Source of the DNA: Trujillonella endophytica
Lineage (GTDB): Bacteria > Actinomycetota > Actinomycetes > Mycobacteriales > Geodermatophilaceae
NCBI RefSeq assembly: GCF_900110555.1
Contig: NZ_FOEE01000007.1
Location: forward strand, 186,001 to 250,000
DNA length: 64,000 nucleotides
Direction of reading: 5' to 3'
The translations under genes and the position numbers were made by a program. Shown piece after piece: positions 55,038 through 62,846 of the stretch; position 1 is the first letter of the stretch, and the number at the start of each line of letters is the position of its first letter. The notes below the pieces were generated by a model, which was given only the letters and a program-made list of their open reading frames with translations, made no database searches and was not told the origin of the DNA.

Positions 55038-56285
55038 TCAGGGGGTCCGACGAACGGGGAGCGTCCGGGGTTCCCGTCGGCCGGGCGTGTCCCGGTCCCC
55101 GGCGTGCCGCAGGAGCGTGGCCGGGCGGACCGCTCCGGCGCCGAAGCGGCGGGCCGCGCGGTCGGCGGCGAGCTCGGCGTCGCGGCGGCCGTGCTCGCGC
55201 TCCCCCAGCTCGAGCTGCCGCGGCGTGGCACCGGCCTGGACCAGGCGCTCGGCGCGCACCCCGACCAGCCGGATCCGCGCCCGGTCCAGCCCGAGCGCGT
55301 CGAACAGGGCGCGGGCGGTCTCGTAGACCTCCTGCCCCACGTCGGTGGGGACGTCGAGGGTGCGGCTGCGGGTGATCGTGGTGAAGTCGGCGAAGCGAAC
55401 CTTGATGCTCACCGTGCGGGCCAGCCAGCCCCCCGCCCGCAACCGGCCGGCGGTGCGCTCGGCCAGCCGCAGCAGCTCCCGGTGGATGACGGCGGGGTCG
55501 TCGACGTCGGTGCCGAAGGTCTCCTCGTGCCCGGCCGACTTCTCCGGCTCGTCGGGCACCACCCGGCGCGGGTCGCGCCCCCAGGCCAGCTCGTGCAGCG
55601 CGCCGCCGGCCGCCGCGCCGACCGCACGCTGCAGCGTGCGGGCGGGCACGTGCGCCAGGTCGCCGACGGTGCGCAGCCCCAGCCGCAGCAGCACCTCCTC
55701 CGTCTTGGCGCCCACCCCCCACAGCGCCCCGACCGGCAGCGGGTGCAGGAAGTCCATGACCTCGGCGGGGCGGACCACCAGCAGCCCGTCGGGCTTGGCG
55801 CGCGTGGAGGCCAGCTTGGCGACGAACTTGGTGCCGGCCACGCCCACCGAGCAGGTGATGCCCTGCTCGTCGAAGACCCGCGCCCGCAGGTACTCCCCGA
55901 TCTGGGCCGCGTCGCCCAGCCGGCGGCCGGCGCCGGAGACGTCGAGGAAGGCCTCGTCCAGCGACAGCGGCTCGACCAGGGGCGTGACCGACCGGAACAG
56001 CGCCATGACCGAGCGGGAGACCTCGGCGTAGAGCGCCAGGTCCCCCGGCAGCACCGTGGCGGTCGGGCACAGCCGCAGCGCGCGGGCGGTGGGCATGGCG
56101 GCGTGCACCCCGTACCGGCGGGCCTCGTAGGTGGCCGAGGTGACCACGCCCCGGTTGCCCTGCCCGCCGACGATCACCGGCGTACCGGCCAGCTCCGGGT
56201 GCCGGCGGACCTCCACGCTGGCGAAGAAGGCGTCCATGTCCACGTGCAGCAGGGAGCACCCCTCCGCCCGGCTCGCCCCGCCCAC
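55038..56285 (-). CDS. dinB: DNA polymerase IV (Y family) DinB
   Basis: 415 residues. The palm begins LLHVDMDAFFASVEVRR with the catalytic Asp, and SLDEAFLDVSG gives the acidic pair. The steric gate region is FFASV, helix-hairpin-helix motifs follow (VGAKTEEVLLRLGLRTVGDLA) and the little finger is around WLARTVSIKVRFADFTTITRS. It carries out error-prone translesion synthesis. GTG 56285 has GGAGG 5 nt upstream. A perfect actinobacterial SOS box (56296-56311) is directly upstream, so LexA repression is expected. Confidence 0.95.
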   Translation of the reverse strand: MGGASRAEGCSLLHVDMDAFFASVEVRRHPELAGTPVIVGGQGNRGVVTSATYEARRYGVHAAMPTARALRLCPTATVLPGDLALYAEVSRSVMALFRSVTPLVEPLSLDEAFLDVSGAGRRLGDAAQIGEYLRARVFDEQGITCSVGVAGTKFVAKLASTRAKPDGLLVVRPAEVMDFLHPLPVGALWGVGAKTEEVLLRLGLRTVGDLAHVPARTLQRAVGAAAGGALHELAWGRDPRRVVPDEPEKSAGHEETFGTDVDDPAVIHRELLRLAERTAGRLRAGGWLARTVSIKVRFADFTTITRSRTLDVPTDVGQEVYETARALFDALGLDRARIRLVGVRAERLVQAGATPRQLELGEREHGRRDAELAADRAARRFGAGAVRPATLLRHAGDRDTPGRREPRTLPVRRTP

Positions 56286-56295
56286 ACGCCCTCCT

Positions 56296-56311
56296 TCGAA
56301 CTGGTGTTCGA
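56296..56311 (-). promoter_or_regulatory. LexA/SOS box of dinB
   Basis: TCGAACTGGTGTTCGA is a perfect match to the actinobacterial LexA palindrome (TCGAAC-N4-GTTCGA). It is 10 nt before the dinB GTG and touches its ribosome-binding site, so LexA could block RNA polymerase or elongation. The box sits in the 218-nt divergent region shared with the repeat-peptide gene. Confidence 0.92.
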
Positions 56312-56503
56312 CCAGATGGGGAGGACAGTACGGCGCTCCGGGCGCCGCGTGCACGCCGGCCGCGTGTCGTGACCGAGCCGTTGCCGACGCGGAGGCGGGA
56401 ACCGGATCTCCGCTGGTCGGGGCCGGTGTGTGAGAGCAGGATGATCGAGGTAAGGCACGTCCTGCGGGCCGCCGTCCGGTGGCCCACGAACGATGGGAGC
56501 AGC

Positions 56504-56833
56504 ATGGCGCTCGACGACGACGACATGACCAGCGTGGCCGACGGTGGAGCCGATGGCGGCGCGGACGGCGGTGCGGACGGCGCGGCGGGTCACGGCCCGT
56601 CCGACGGCGGCGCGGCCGGTGGCGGCAGCGACGGCGGCGCGGACGGTGGCGCGGACAGCGGCGCCGGTGACGGTGGCGCCGACGGCGGTGCCGACAGCGG
56701 CGCCGGTGCCGGTGACGCCGGTGCCGACGGTGGCGCGGACAGCGGCGCCGGCGACGGCAGCGCGGGTGACGGTGGCGCCGACGGCGGTGCCGACGGCAGC
56801 GCCGGTGACGGCGGCGCGGACGGTTCGGCCTGA
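56504..56833 (+). CDS. Repetitive Asp/Gly/Ala peptide (DGGA repeats), candidate substrate
   Basis: A 109-residue protein. A short acidic leader (MALDDDDMTSVA) is followed by about 95 residues built from Asp, Gly, Ala and a few Ser, chiefly DGGA and DSGA tetrads. No signal peptide, Cys or aromatic residue is present beyond one His and one Pro. ATG 56504 has GGGAG 4 nt upstream. Synonymous codons vary freely between repeats (GGC/GGT/GGA, GCG/GCC), so the repeat seems maintained at protein level. Its stop overlaps the likely CTG start of the JmjC oxygenase. Proposed, by inference, as the peptide modified by that enzyme. Confidence 0.75.
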   Translation: MALDDDDMTSVADGGADGGADGGADGAAGHGPSDGGAAGGGSDGGADGGADSGAGDGGADGGADSGAGAGDAGADGGADSGAGDGSAGDGGADGGADGSAGDGGADGSA

Positions 56834-58161
56834 GCTCCTCCCCCGCCGGACAGGGCCGGCCGGTCGATGACCGGCCGGCCCTGCGCCGGTGCACCTCCCT
56901 CGACCCGCGGGTCTTCGCCGAGCAGTACTGGGCCCGCCGGCCGCTGCTGACCCCCGCCGCCGAGAGCGGCGCCGACTTCTCCGACCTGCTCGACCTCGCC
57001 GCCGTCGACGAGCTGCTCTCCCGGCGCGGGCTGCGCACCCCGTTCCTGCGGATCGCCCGGGACGGCGCCGTCGTCGACACCGCACGCTTCACCTCCTCCG
57101 GCGGCGCGGGCGCCGAGGTGGCCGACCAGGTCTCCCCCGACGCGGTCCTCCGGCTGTTCGCCGAGGGCAGCACCGTCGTCCTGCAGGGGCTGCACCGGCT
57201 CTGGCCGCCGCTGATCGAGTTCGCCGACGCCCTCGCGGCCGACCTCGGGCACCCGACGCAGGTCAACGCCTACGTGACCCCGCCGTCCTCGCGCGGGTTC
57301 TCCGCCCACTACGACGTGCACGACGTCTTCGTGCTGCAGATCGCCGGCGAGAAGCACTGGCGCATCCACGCCCCGGTGCACCCCGACCCGCTGCGCAGCC
57401 AGCCGTGGACCGACCACCGCGACGCGGTCGCCGCCGCTGCCGAGGGCGAGCCGGTGATCGACGCGGTGCTGCGCCCGGGCGACGTCCTCTACCTGCCCCG
57501 CGGGTACCTGCACTCCGCCACCGCGCTGGGCGAGGTCAGCGCGCACCTGACCGTCGGCATCCATCCGGTGACCCGGTGGGCCGCGGCCGAGGCCGCGCTG
57601 GACCTCGTCCGGGAGCTGGCCGCCGGCGACCCGGAGCTGCGCCGGTCGCTGCCGCTGGGGGTCGACCTGGCCGATCCCGCGGCCGGGGCCGACGACGTGT
57701 CCGCCGCCCTCGCGGGGCTGCGCGACTGGCTGGACCGGGTGGACCCGGCCGAGGTCGCCGACCGGGTGCGCAGCCGCACGTGGGCCCAGGTGCGCCCCGA
57801 GCCCGTCCCGCCGCTGGCCCAGGCGAGCGCCGCGGCCGCGCTGACGCCGGACACCGTGCTCACCCTCCGCCGCCGGCTGCGCTGCCAGCTGCGCGAACCC
57901 GCCGACGGCCGGGTGGTGCTGATCGGCGGCCGCCGCCGGCACGAGTTCCCGGCGAGCGCCGGCCCCGCGCTGGCCGCACTCGTCGCGACCGGTGAGCTCA
58001 AGGTCGCCGACCTGCCCGGCCTGGCACCGGCGGACCAGCTGACGCTGGCCCGCCGCCTCGTGACCGAGTCCGTGGTGGTCGTGGCCGATGCCGTGCTGCC
58101 CGGCGGGAACCGGTCAGGGCACGATGGGTCCCGTGACGGCGCTCTCGGGACAGGACGATGA
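56830..58161 (+). CDS. JmjC-domain Fe(II)/2-oxoglutarate oxygenase (ROX/NO66-like)
   Basis: A 443-residue cupin. The N-terminal region is RVFAEQYWARRPLLT...AVDELLSRRGLRTPFLRIARDG. The JmjC core has the Fe triad HxD in SAHYDVHDVFVLQ (His160, Asp162) and the distal His228 in GDVLYLPRGYLHSA. A C-terminal winged-helix-like part follows. This is the ribosomal-oxygenase type (YcfD, NO66, MINA53) that hydroxylates protein side chains. No ATG, GTG or TTG exists in frame before 57118, but conserved sequence extends about 75 codons upstream. CTG 56830 overlaps the peptide's TGA by 4 nt, like a GTGA junction. The start is inferred. Confidence 0.78.
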   Translation: MSSSPAGQGRPVDDRPALRRCTSLDPRVFAEQYWARRPLLTPAAESGADFSDLLDLAAVDELLSRRGLRTPFLRIARDGAVVDTARFTSSGGAGAEVADQVSPDAVLRLFAEGSTVVLQGLHRLWPPLIEFADALAADLGHPTQVNAYVTPPSSRGFSAHYDVHDVFVLQIAGEKHWRIHAPVHPDPLRSQPWTDHRDAVAAAAEGEPVIDAVLRPGDVLYLPRGYLHSATALGEVSAHLTVGIHPVTRWAAAEAALDLVRELAAGDPELRRSLPLGVDLADPAAGADDVSAALAGLRDWLDRVDPAEVADRVRSRTWAQVRPEPVPPLAQASAAAALTPDTVLTLRRRLRCQLREPADGRVVLIGGRRRHEFPASAGPALAALVATGELKVADLPGLAPADQLTLARRLVTESVVVVADAVLPGGNRSGHDGSRDGALGTGR

Positions 58162-59167
58162 CCCGGGCGTTCCCGCCGACGTGACCGGCGCGGAGGCAGC
58201 CGGGGGCGCGGCGCGGTCCGCCCGCCCGGCGGGGAAGCTCGACGAGACGCGCTGCTCCGTGCGCGCGGCGAACCGGGGCGACTCCCCCGCCGCGACGGCC
58301 GCGCCCGCCCTCCGCTGGATCCTCATCGAGCAGCCCGGGCCGTGGGGGCGTGACGCGCTGACCCAGTCACGCCTGGACCCGGTGGCGGCCGGTCGCCTGG
58401 CGCAGCGCTCGCGCGCCGAGGGCGTGCGGGTGCTCCTCATCCGTCGGCCGGACGCGCGGGCCGGCCAGTCGGGGCGGCGCTGGGCCTACGTCGACGGCCG
58501 GGAGGGCCGGCGGGGCGCCTGGTGGTCGGTCCGGGAGTCCGACCTCGAGGTCGCCGACGCGCCGTGGGACGGCAGCGTGGGCGAGCCGCGCGAGGACCTC
58601 ACCTACCTGGTGTGCAGCCACGGCGGGCACGACGCCTGCTGCGCGCTGCGCGGCCGGCCCGTGGCCCGCGGCCTGCTCTCCGCCGGCGCGGACGTGTGGG
58701 AGTGCAGCCACCTGGGCGGGGACCGGTTCGCCGCCAACGTCGTCGTCCTGCCGCTGGGGATCTACTACGGGCGGGTGCCCGACGACGGCGCGGACCTGCT
58801 CGCCGCGCACGAGAAGGAGCAGGTGGCGCTGCCCTGGCTGCGCGGGCGCGCCGGGCTCCCGCCGGCCGTGCAGGCCGCCCAGCACCACGCGCGCGCGGAA
58901 CTGGGTCTGCTGGGCGTCGACGACCTCCCGGCCCGGCGGGCCACCCGGCTCACCCCGGCCGGCAACCCCGTGGAGCGCTGGGAGGTCGCGCTGGCCGGGG
59001 AGGACGGCGACGTCGTCGTCGAGCTGGAGTGCCGGCCCACCGAGACGGCGTTCCGGCTGACCTGCTCCGCGACGCACGACGCGCACGCCCGGGTGTGGGA
59101 CGTGCTCTCCACCGCGGTCACCTCGGCCGGCCGGACCGTGACGACCACGGGGCGCCGCCGCCTCTGA
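58124..59167 (+). CDS. Sucrase/ferredoxin-like [2Fe-2S] thioredoxin-fold protein
   Basis: 347 residues. The family signature LVCSHGGHDACCALRGRPVARGL and VWECSHLGGDRFAANVVVLPLGIYYGR holds Cys164, Cys172, Cys173 and Cys194 with nearby His residues, the presumed [2Fe-2S] site of the Apd1/sucrase-ferredoxin-like group. The N-terminal RCSV Cys at about 44 is also conserved. ATG 58124 lies 38 nt before the JmjC stop, so the two genes overlap and are co-translated. It could supply electrons to the oxygenase; this is inference from context. A start at GTG 58133 is also possible. Confidence 0.88.
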   Translation: MGPVTALSGQDDDPGVPADVTGAEAAGGAARSARPAGKLDETRCSVRAANRGDSPAATAAPALRWILIEQPGPWGRDALTQSRLDPVAAGRLAQRSRAEGVRVLLIRRPDARAGQSGRRWAYVDGREGRRGAWWSVRESDLEVADAPWDGSVGEPREDLTYLVCSHGGHDACCALRGRPVARGLLSAGADVWECSHLGGDRFAANVVVLPLGIYYGRVPDDGADLLAAHEKEQVALPWLRGRAGLPPAVQAAQHHARAELGLLGVDDLPARRATRLTPAGNPVERWEVALAGEDGDVVVELECRPTETAFRLTCSATHDAHARVWDVLSTAVTSAGRTVTTTGRRRL

Positions 59168-59186
59168 GCCGCCGGCGCCGCCGCGC

Positions 59187-59651
59187 TCAGCGCTGCCTGC
59201 CCTCCCGGAACAGGGCGAGGGCCTTGTCGATACGCCGCTGCCGGGTCTCCGGGCTCTTGGCGCCCGCGACCGTGTCGCAGTGGTAGCGCTGCAGGCTGGT
59301 GGAGAGGGTGGCGAAGAAGGCCCCGGCGATCGCGTCGGCGGCCAGCGCGGCCGCGAGGTCCGCCGGGATCTCGACCTCGCGCGGGGTGTCGGCGACGGTG
59401 AGCGTGACCCGCACCGGATCCCCGCCGGCCAGCCCGGTCGCCTTCCGGACGGCGGCGCTCACGCTCACCATGCTGGTCCCGCCCATGACCCCGACCGTGG
59501 TCCGGTACCGGTGCCCGTTCAGGTCGACGAGCACCGGCGGCCGCCTGCCGGCGCCCAGCCGCTCGATCAGCTCGTCGGGCACGGCGATCCCGGTGTTGTT
59601 GCCGGTCGCGGTCAGCGTGGTCTCGAAGGTGACGCCGTCCGGTGCGGTCAT
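59187..59651 (-). CDS. YdeI/DUF1905 protein
   Basis: A 154-residue protein with an N-terminal DUF1905 domain (VTFETTLTATGNNTGIAVPDELIERLG, then VLVDLNGHRYRTTVGVMGGTSMVSVSAAVRKATGL) and a C-terminal YdeI/OmpD-associated segment (FATLSTSLQRYHCDTVAGAKSPETRQRRIDKAL). The biochemical role is unknown. ATG 59651 overlaps the upstream phosphodiesterase stop by 4 nt. It is convergent with the ferredoxin-like gene. Confidence 0.9.
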   Translation of the reverse strand: MTAPDGVTFETTLTATGNNTGIAVPDELIERLGAGRRPPVLVDLNGHRYRTTVGVMGGTSMVSVSAAVRKATGLAGGDPVRVTLTVADTPREVEIPADLAAALAADAIAGAFFATLSTSLQRYHCDTVAGAKSPETRQRRIDKALALFREGRQR

Positions 59652-60838
59652 CGGATCATCTCCTGGTCGAGGGCGCGGCCGTGGGCCACGAGCACGGGGA
59701 TCGCGAGCTCGACTCCGGTGAGGGAGCCGTGATAGGCCGCCAGGCGGCTGGGGCCGGGTTCCTGGCGGGTGGCGGTGAGCGCCCAGGTGCCCCGCGCCAG
59801 CGCGACGACGTCGCCGACCCGCTCGGCCAGGGCGTCGTCGACCGGGCCGAACACGCCGCTGGCGAAGGCCTCGTCGCGGGAGACCACCCACGCGCGGGCG
59901 CCGAGGACCTCGCGCCAGCGCTGCACCACGTCGTCGGCCGCGCCCGGGATCGTGTGCGCGTAGCGGGCGCGGGGCTCGCCGGCGAGCAGCCGCACCCCGT
60001 CGAGCAGGCCGGGGGTCTCGTCGAGGTCGAGCCGGGTCCCGGCGGGGACGTCGATCATCCCGTGGTCGGCGGTCACGATCAGCGCCGCGTCGTCGGGCAG
60101 CCCGGCGACGACCTGCTCGACGAGCCGGTCGACCAGCGCGAGCTGCGCCCGCCAGGCCGGGGAGTCCACGCCGCGGACGTGGCCGGTCAGGTCCAGCTCG
60201 GGCGTGTAGCCGTAGGCGAGGGTGCGCGGGCCGGCGGCGACGGCCTGCAGCAGCCCGGCCGCGAGGTCGCCGCCGCTGACGGTGCCGGCGTAGGCCGCGC
60301 CCCGGTAGGCCGCGTCGGACAGGCCCGATCCGCGGTAGAGGTAGGGGGCGACGGTCGTGACGGTGACGCCGGCGCCGGCGGCCTGCTCGAAGACGGTGCG
60401 CTGCGACTGCCACGCCCGGGGGTCGGGGTCGTCGGTCCACTGGGTGTGGTTGAGGGTGCGGTCCTCCCCGGGCACCGCCGTGACGAAGCCGAGGACTCCG
60501 TGGCTGCCCGGCGGCAGGCCGGTGCCGAGCGTGGTCAGGCTGACCGGCGTGGTGCTCGGGCAGGGCGCGGAGACGTCGCCGACGGGGCTGGCCAGGGCGG
60601 CCAGCGTGGGCGCGATGGCGGCGTGCTGCCGGACGAGGTCGGCCCCCAGGCCGTCCACCAGCAGGACGGCGACGCGGCGGGCCCCGCCGAGCGCGGCGCC
60701 CAGCCCGAGCGGGTCGGCGGGCACGTTCCCGCGGTGCACCCGCACGCCGAGGGCCGCGGCCACTCCGGGGAGGACGTCGCCGAGCGTGGCGCGGCCGTAC
60801 CCGGGGACGGCGAGGTCCGACGGGAGGGAACTGCTCAC
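59648..60838 (-). CDS. Alkaline phosphatase-superfamily phosphodiesterase
   Basis: A 396-residue type I phosphodiesterase/nucleotide pyrophosphatase. VAVLLVDGLGADLVRQH carries the first metal Asp, PCPSTTPVSLTTLGTGLPPG the Thr nucleophile region, and the second site is DLTGHVRG and VTADHGMIDV. There is no signal peptide, so it is likely cytoplasmic. The natural ester is unknown. GTG 60838 overlaps the methyltransferase stop, and the end overlaps the YdeI gene, so three genes form one tight unit. Confidence 0.92.
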   Translation of the reverse strand: MSSSLPSDLAVPGYGRATLGDVLPGVAAALGVRVHRGNVPADPLGLGAALGGARRVAVLLVDGLGADLVRQHAAIAPTLAALASPVGDVSAPCPSTTPVSLTTLGTGLPPGSHGVLGFVTAVPGEDRTLNHTQWTDDPDPRAWQSQRTVFEQAAGAGVTVTTVAPYLYRGSGLSDAAYRGAAYAGTVSGGDLAAGLLQAVAAGPRTLAYGYTPELDLTGHVRGVDSPAWRAQLALVDRLVEQVVAGLPDDAALIVTADHGMIDVPAGTRLDLDETPGLLDGVRLLAGEPRARYAHTIPGAADDVVQRWREVLGARAWVVSRDEAFASGVFGPVDDALAERVGDVVALARGTWALTATRQEPGPSRLAAYHGSLTGVELAIPVLVAHGRALDQEMIR

Positions 60839-61593
60839 GGCCGGGTGGCGAGGACGTGCAGACCGGCGGCGGCGTCCCGGTACGGGGAGAGCTCCGCCAG
60901 CCGGAGCTCGAGGCGGCGCACCGCGTCGGGGTCCGCGCCGGAGGAGGCGTCGAGCAGGTCGGCCACGACGGAGACACCGCGCCACTCCCCCGGCTGCAGT
61001 CCGGCGTCGCGGACGAGCGCCAGCAGGTCCTCGGGACCGAACCGCCGGGCGGCCGGCCGGGTGCGGCCGGGCGCCGGGTCGCGGCCGTCGAGCAGGGCGA
61101 GGGCCTCGACGGGGTGGCCGCCGAGGGCGCGGGCGAGGACGGCGCCGGCGCGGTTGGCGGTCGCCACGCTCACCGTGCCGCCGGGTCGCACGGCGCGGGC
61201 GACCTCGCCGAGGGTGACCGCGGGGTCGTCGACGACCTCGAGCACGGCGTGGCACAGCGCCAGGTCGTAGTCGCCGTCGGCGCCGGGGGTCGCGGTGAGC
61301 GGCAGTTCGTGCAGGCGGTCGCCGTCGCCCTGCACGGCGCGCACCGAGCCGCCGACGCCGGCGGTGTCGGCGCGGCGGCGGAGGGTGGCGAGCGCGTCGG
61401 CGCTGGGGTCGACGACGGTGACCGAGTGGCCGAGCAGTGCCAGCGGGACGGCGAGGGTGCCGCTGCCGCCGCCCACGTCGAGGACCCGCAGCGGAGTGCC
61501 GGCCGCGACGAGCGGGTCGAGCGCGGCCCAGACGGCGGCGGTGCGGGCGGGCAGCTTCTCCGCGGCGGACGAGGCGGAGGCGGGGGGCGGCAC
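60835..61593 (-). CDS. Class I SAM-dependent methyltransferase (CmoM-like)
   Basis: 252 residues. SAM loop LRVLDVGGGSGTLAVPLALLG, acidic VTVVDPSADALATLR, then DYDLALCHAVLEVVDDP and RAVRPGGTVSVATANRAGAVLARAL, a pattern close to CmoM-type tRNA methyltransferases. The C-terminal part includes RRFGPEDLLALVRDAGL. The target is uncertain. GTG 61593 starts VPPPAS. It is first in the methyltransferase-phosphodiesterase-YdeI unit. Confidence 0.88.
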   Translation of the reverse strand: MPPPASASSAAEKLPARTAAVWAALDPLVAAGTPLRVLDVGGGSGTLAVPLALLGHSVTVVDPSADALATLRRRADTAGVGGSVRAVQGDGDRLHELPLTATPGADGDYDLALCHAVLEVVDDPAVTLGEVARAVRPGGTVSVATANRAGAVLARALGGHPVEALALLDGRDPAPGRTRPAARRFGPEDLLALVRDAGLQPGEWRGVSVVADLLDASSGADPDAVRRLELRLAELSPYRDAAAGLHVLATRP

Positions 61594-61649
61594 CCGGCCG
61601 AGCCTAGTGGCGCCCCGCCCTCCGGCCCCGTCCAGAGGCTCGCGCCGAG

Positions 61650-62153
61650 CTAGCGAGGCGGGAGGGGGGCGGGGTCCTTCGTGGCGTCGGCGGCGCGTTC
61701 GAGGTCGGCGATCACGAGCTTGCGCATCGTGAACATCGCCTGGACGGCGCGCTGCCGCCGCTCCGGGTCCGGGTCGGCCTGCAGCTCCATCAGGCGGGTC
61801 GGCGTGACCTGCCAGGAGACCCCGTAGCGGTCCTTGAGCCAGCCGCACTCGCTCTCCTCGCCGCCCTCGGTGAGCCGGTCCCAGTAGTGGTCGACCTCGG
61901 CCTGGTCGGCGCACATGATCATGAAGGAGACGGCCTCGCTGAAGGCCCAGTCCGCCTTGCCGCCGTTGAGGGCCATGTACTCGGTGTCCCCGAGACGGAA
62001 GTTCACGGTCAGGACCTGCCCCTCCCGCTGCGGGTCCTCGGCGCCGAACCTGAGGGTGTCGAGCAGCTCGGCATCGGGCCAGATCGAGGTGTAGAAGCGG
62101 GCGGCCTCCTCCGCCTCGGTGTCGAACCACAGGCTGATCACGGTCTTCGGCAT
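61650..62153 (-). CDS. VOC-family (PhnB-like) protein
   Basis: A 167-residue vicinal-oxygen-chelate fold protein of the PhnB/3-demethylubiquinone-9 methyltransferase-like group: KTVISLWFDTEAEEAARFYTSIWP, EYMALNGGKADWAFSEAVSFMI, ESECGWLKDRYGVSWQVTP and MFTMRKLVIADLERA. The function is unknown; such proteins are often misnamed methyltransferases. ATG 62153 has GGGGAG 9 nt upstream. Confidence 0.93.
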   Translation of the reverse strand: MPKTVISLWFDTEAEEAARFYTSIWPDAELLDTLRFGAEDPQREGQVLTVNFRLGDTEYMALNGGKADWAFSEAVSFMIMCADQAEVDHYWDRLTEGGEESECGWLKDRYGVSWQVTPTRLMELQADPDPERRQRAVQAMFTMRKLVIADLERAADATKDPAPLPPR

Positions 62154-62217
62154 GGCGGTCGCTCCCCTCTCGGCGGCGTGCTGGTCGTCATGGGAGGACG
62201 GTCCGGGCACCCGGAAC

Positions 62218-62835
62218 TCATCGCTGCGGAGTGCGACCCGCCAGCCACGCCGTCCAGTGCGGGCGGACGAGGTCGGCCAGCGCGGCGTACCCGGCGGCTC
62301 CCGGGTGGGCGCCGTCGCCCGCGGCGACCTCGCGCATCCAGGTCGGGTTCCCGGCCAGGTGCCCGACGACGGGCACGTGGGGCACCGCGTGCTCGGCGCA
62401 GACCTGCGCGAAGCGGTCGTCGAGGGCCGCGGTGCGTTCGGTGTGCGCGTCGTCGGCGACGGGCGGTGGGCCGACCACGAGCACCGGCCAGCCGGCCGCC
62501 GCCGCTCGATCGAGCATGCCGGTGAGGGCGGCCACCGACCGGTCGGGCGCCAGCCGGGGCACGCCGTCCTCGTGCGCCGTGTCGTTGACGCCGACGGAGA
62601 GCACGACCCGCGGCTCCCACGCCCCGCCCGCCAGGCGCGGCGTGCACTCGGCCGCCCACCGCGCGGCGACCTCGGCGCTGGTCTGCCGGCGCACACCGAG
62701 GACGTAGCGGGTCAGCGGCAGGCCGGCGCGCTCGCTGTCGGCGGCCAGCCTGCCGGTCCAGCCGAGGTGCTCGGGGTCGCCGACCCCGGCCACGAAGGAG
62801 TCGCCGACGAAGCAGATGCGCAGATCCCGGATCAC
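62218..62835 (-). CDS. SGNH/GDSL hydrolase
   Basis: A 205-residue esterase-like enzyme. Block I ICFVGDSFVAGVGDP has the catalytic Ser, block III is VVLSVGVNDTAHEDG with the Asn, and block V is AGDGAHPGAAGY with Asp and His. No signal peptide is present. GTG 62835 gives the conserved start. It follows dnaE2 by 11 nt on the same strand, so co-transcription is likely. Confidence 0.92.
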   Translation of the reverse strand: MIRDLRICFVGDSFVAGVGDPEHLGWTGRLAADSERAGLPLTRYVLGVRRQTSAEVAARWAAECTPRLAGGAWEPRVVLSVGVNDTAHEDGVPRLAPDRSVAALTGMLDRAAAAGWPVLVVGPPPVADDAHTERTAALDDRFAQVCAEHAVPHVPVVGHLAGNPTWMREVAAGDGAHPGAAGYAALADLVRPHWTAWLAGRTPQR

Positions 62836-62846
62836 GCACCCATCCT

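Noticed and set aside
56867-56900. ATG 56867 as start of the JmjC oxygenase
   Set aside because: It is in a different frame from the conserved protein and would need a frameshift.
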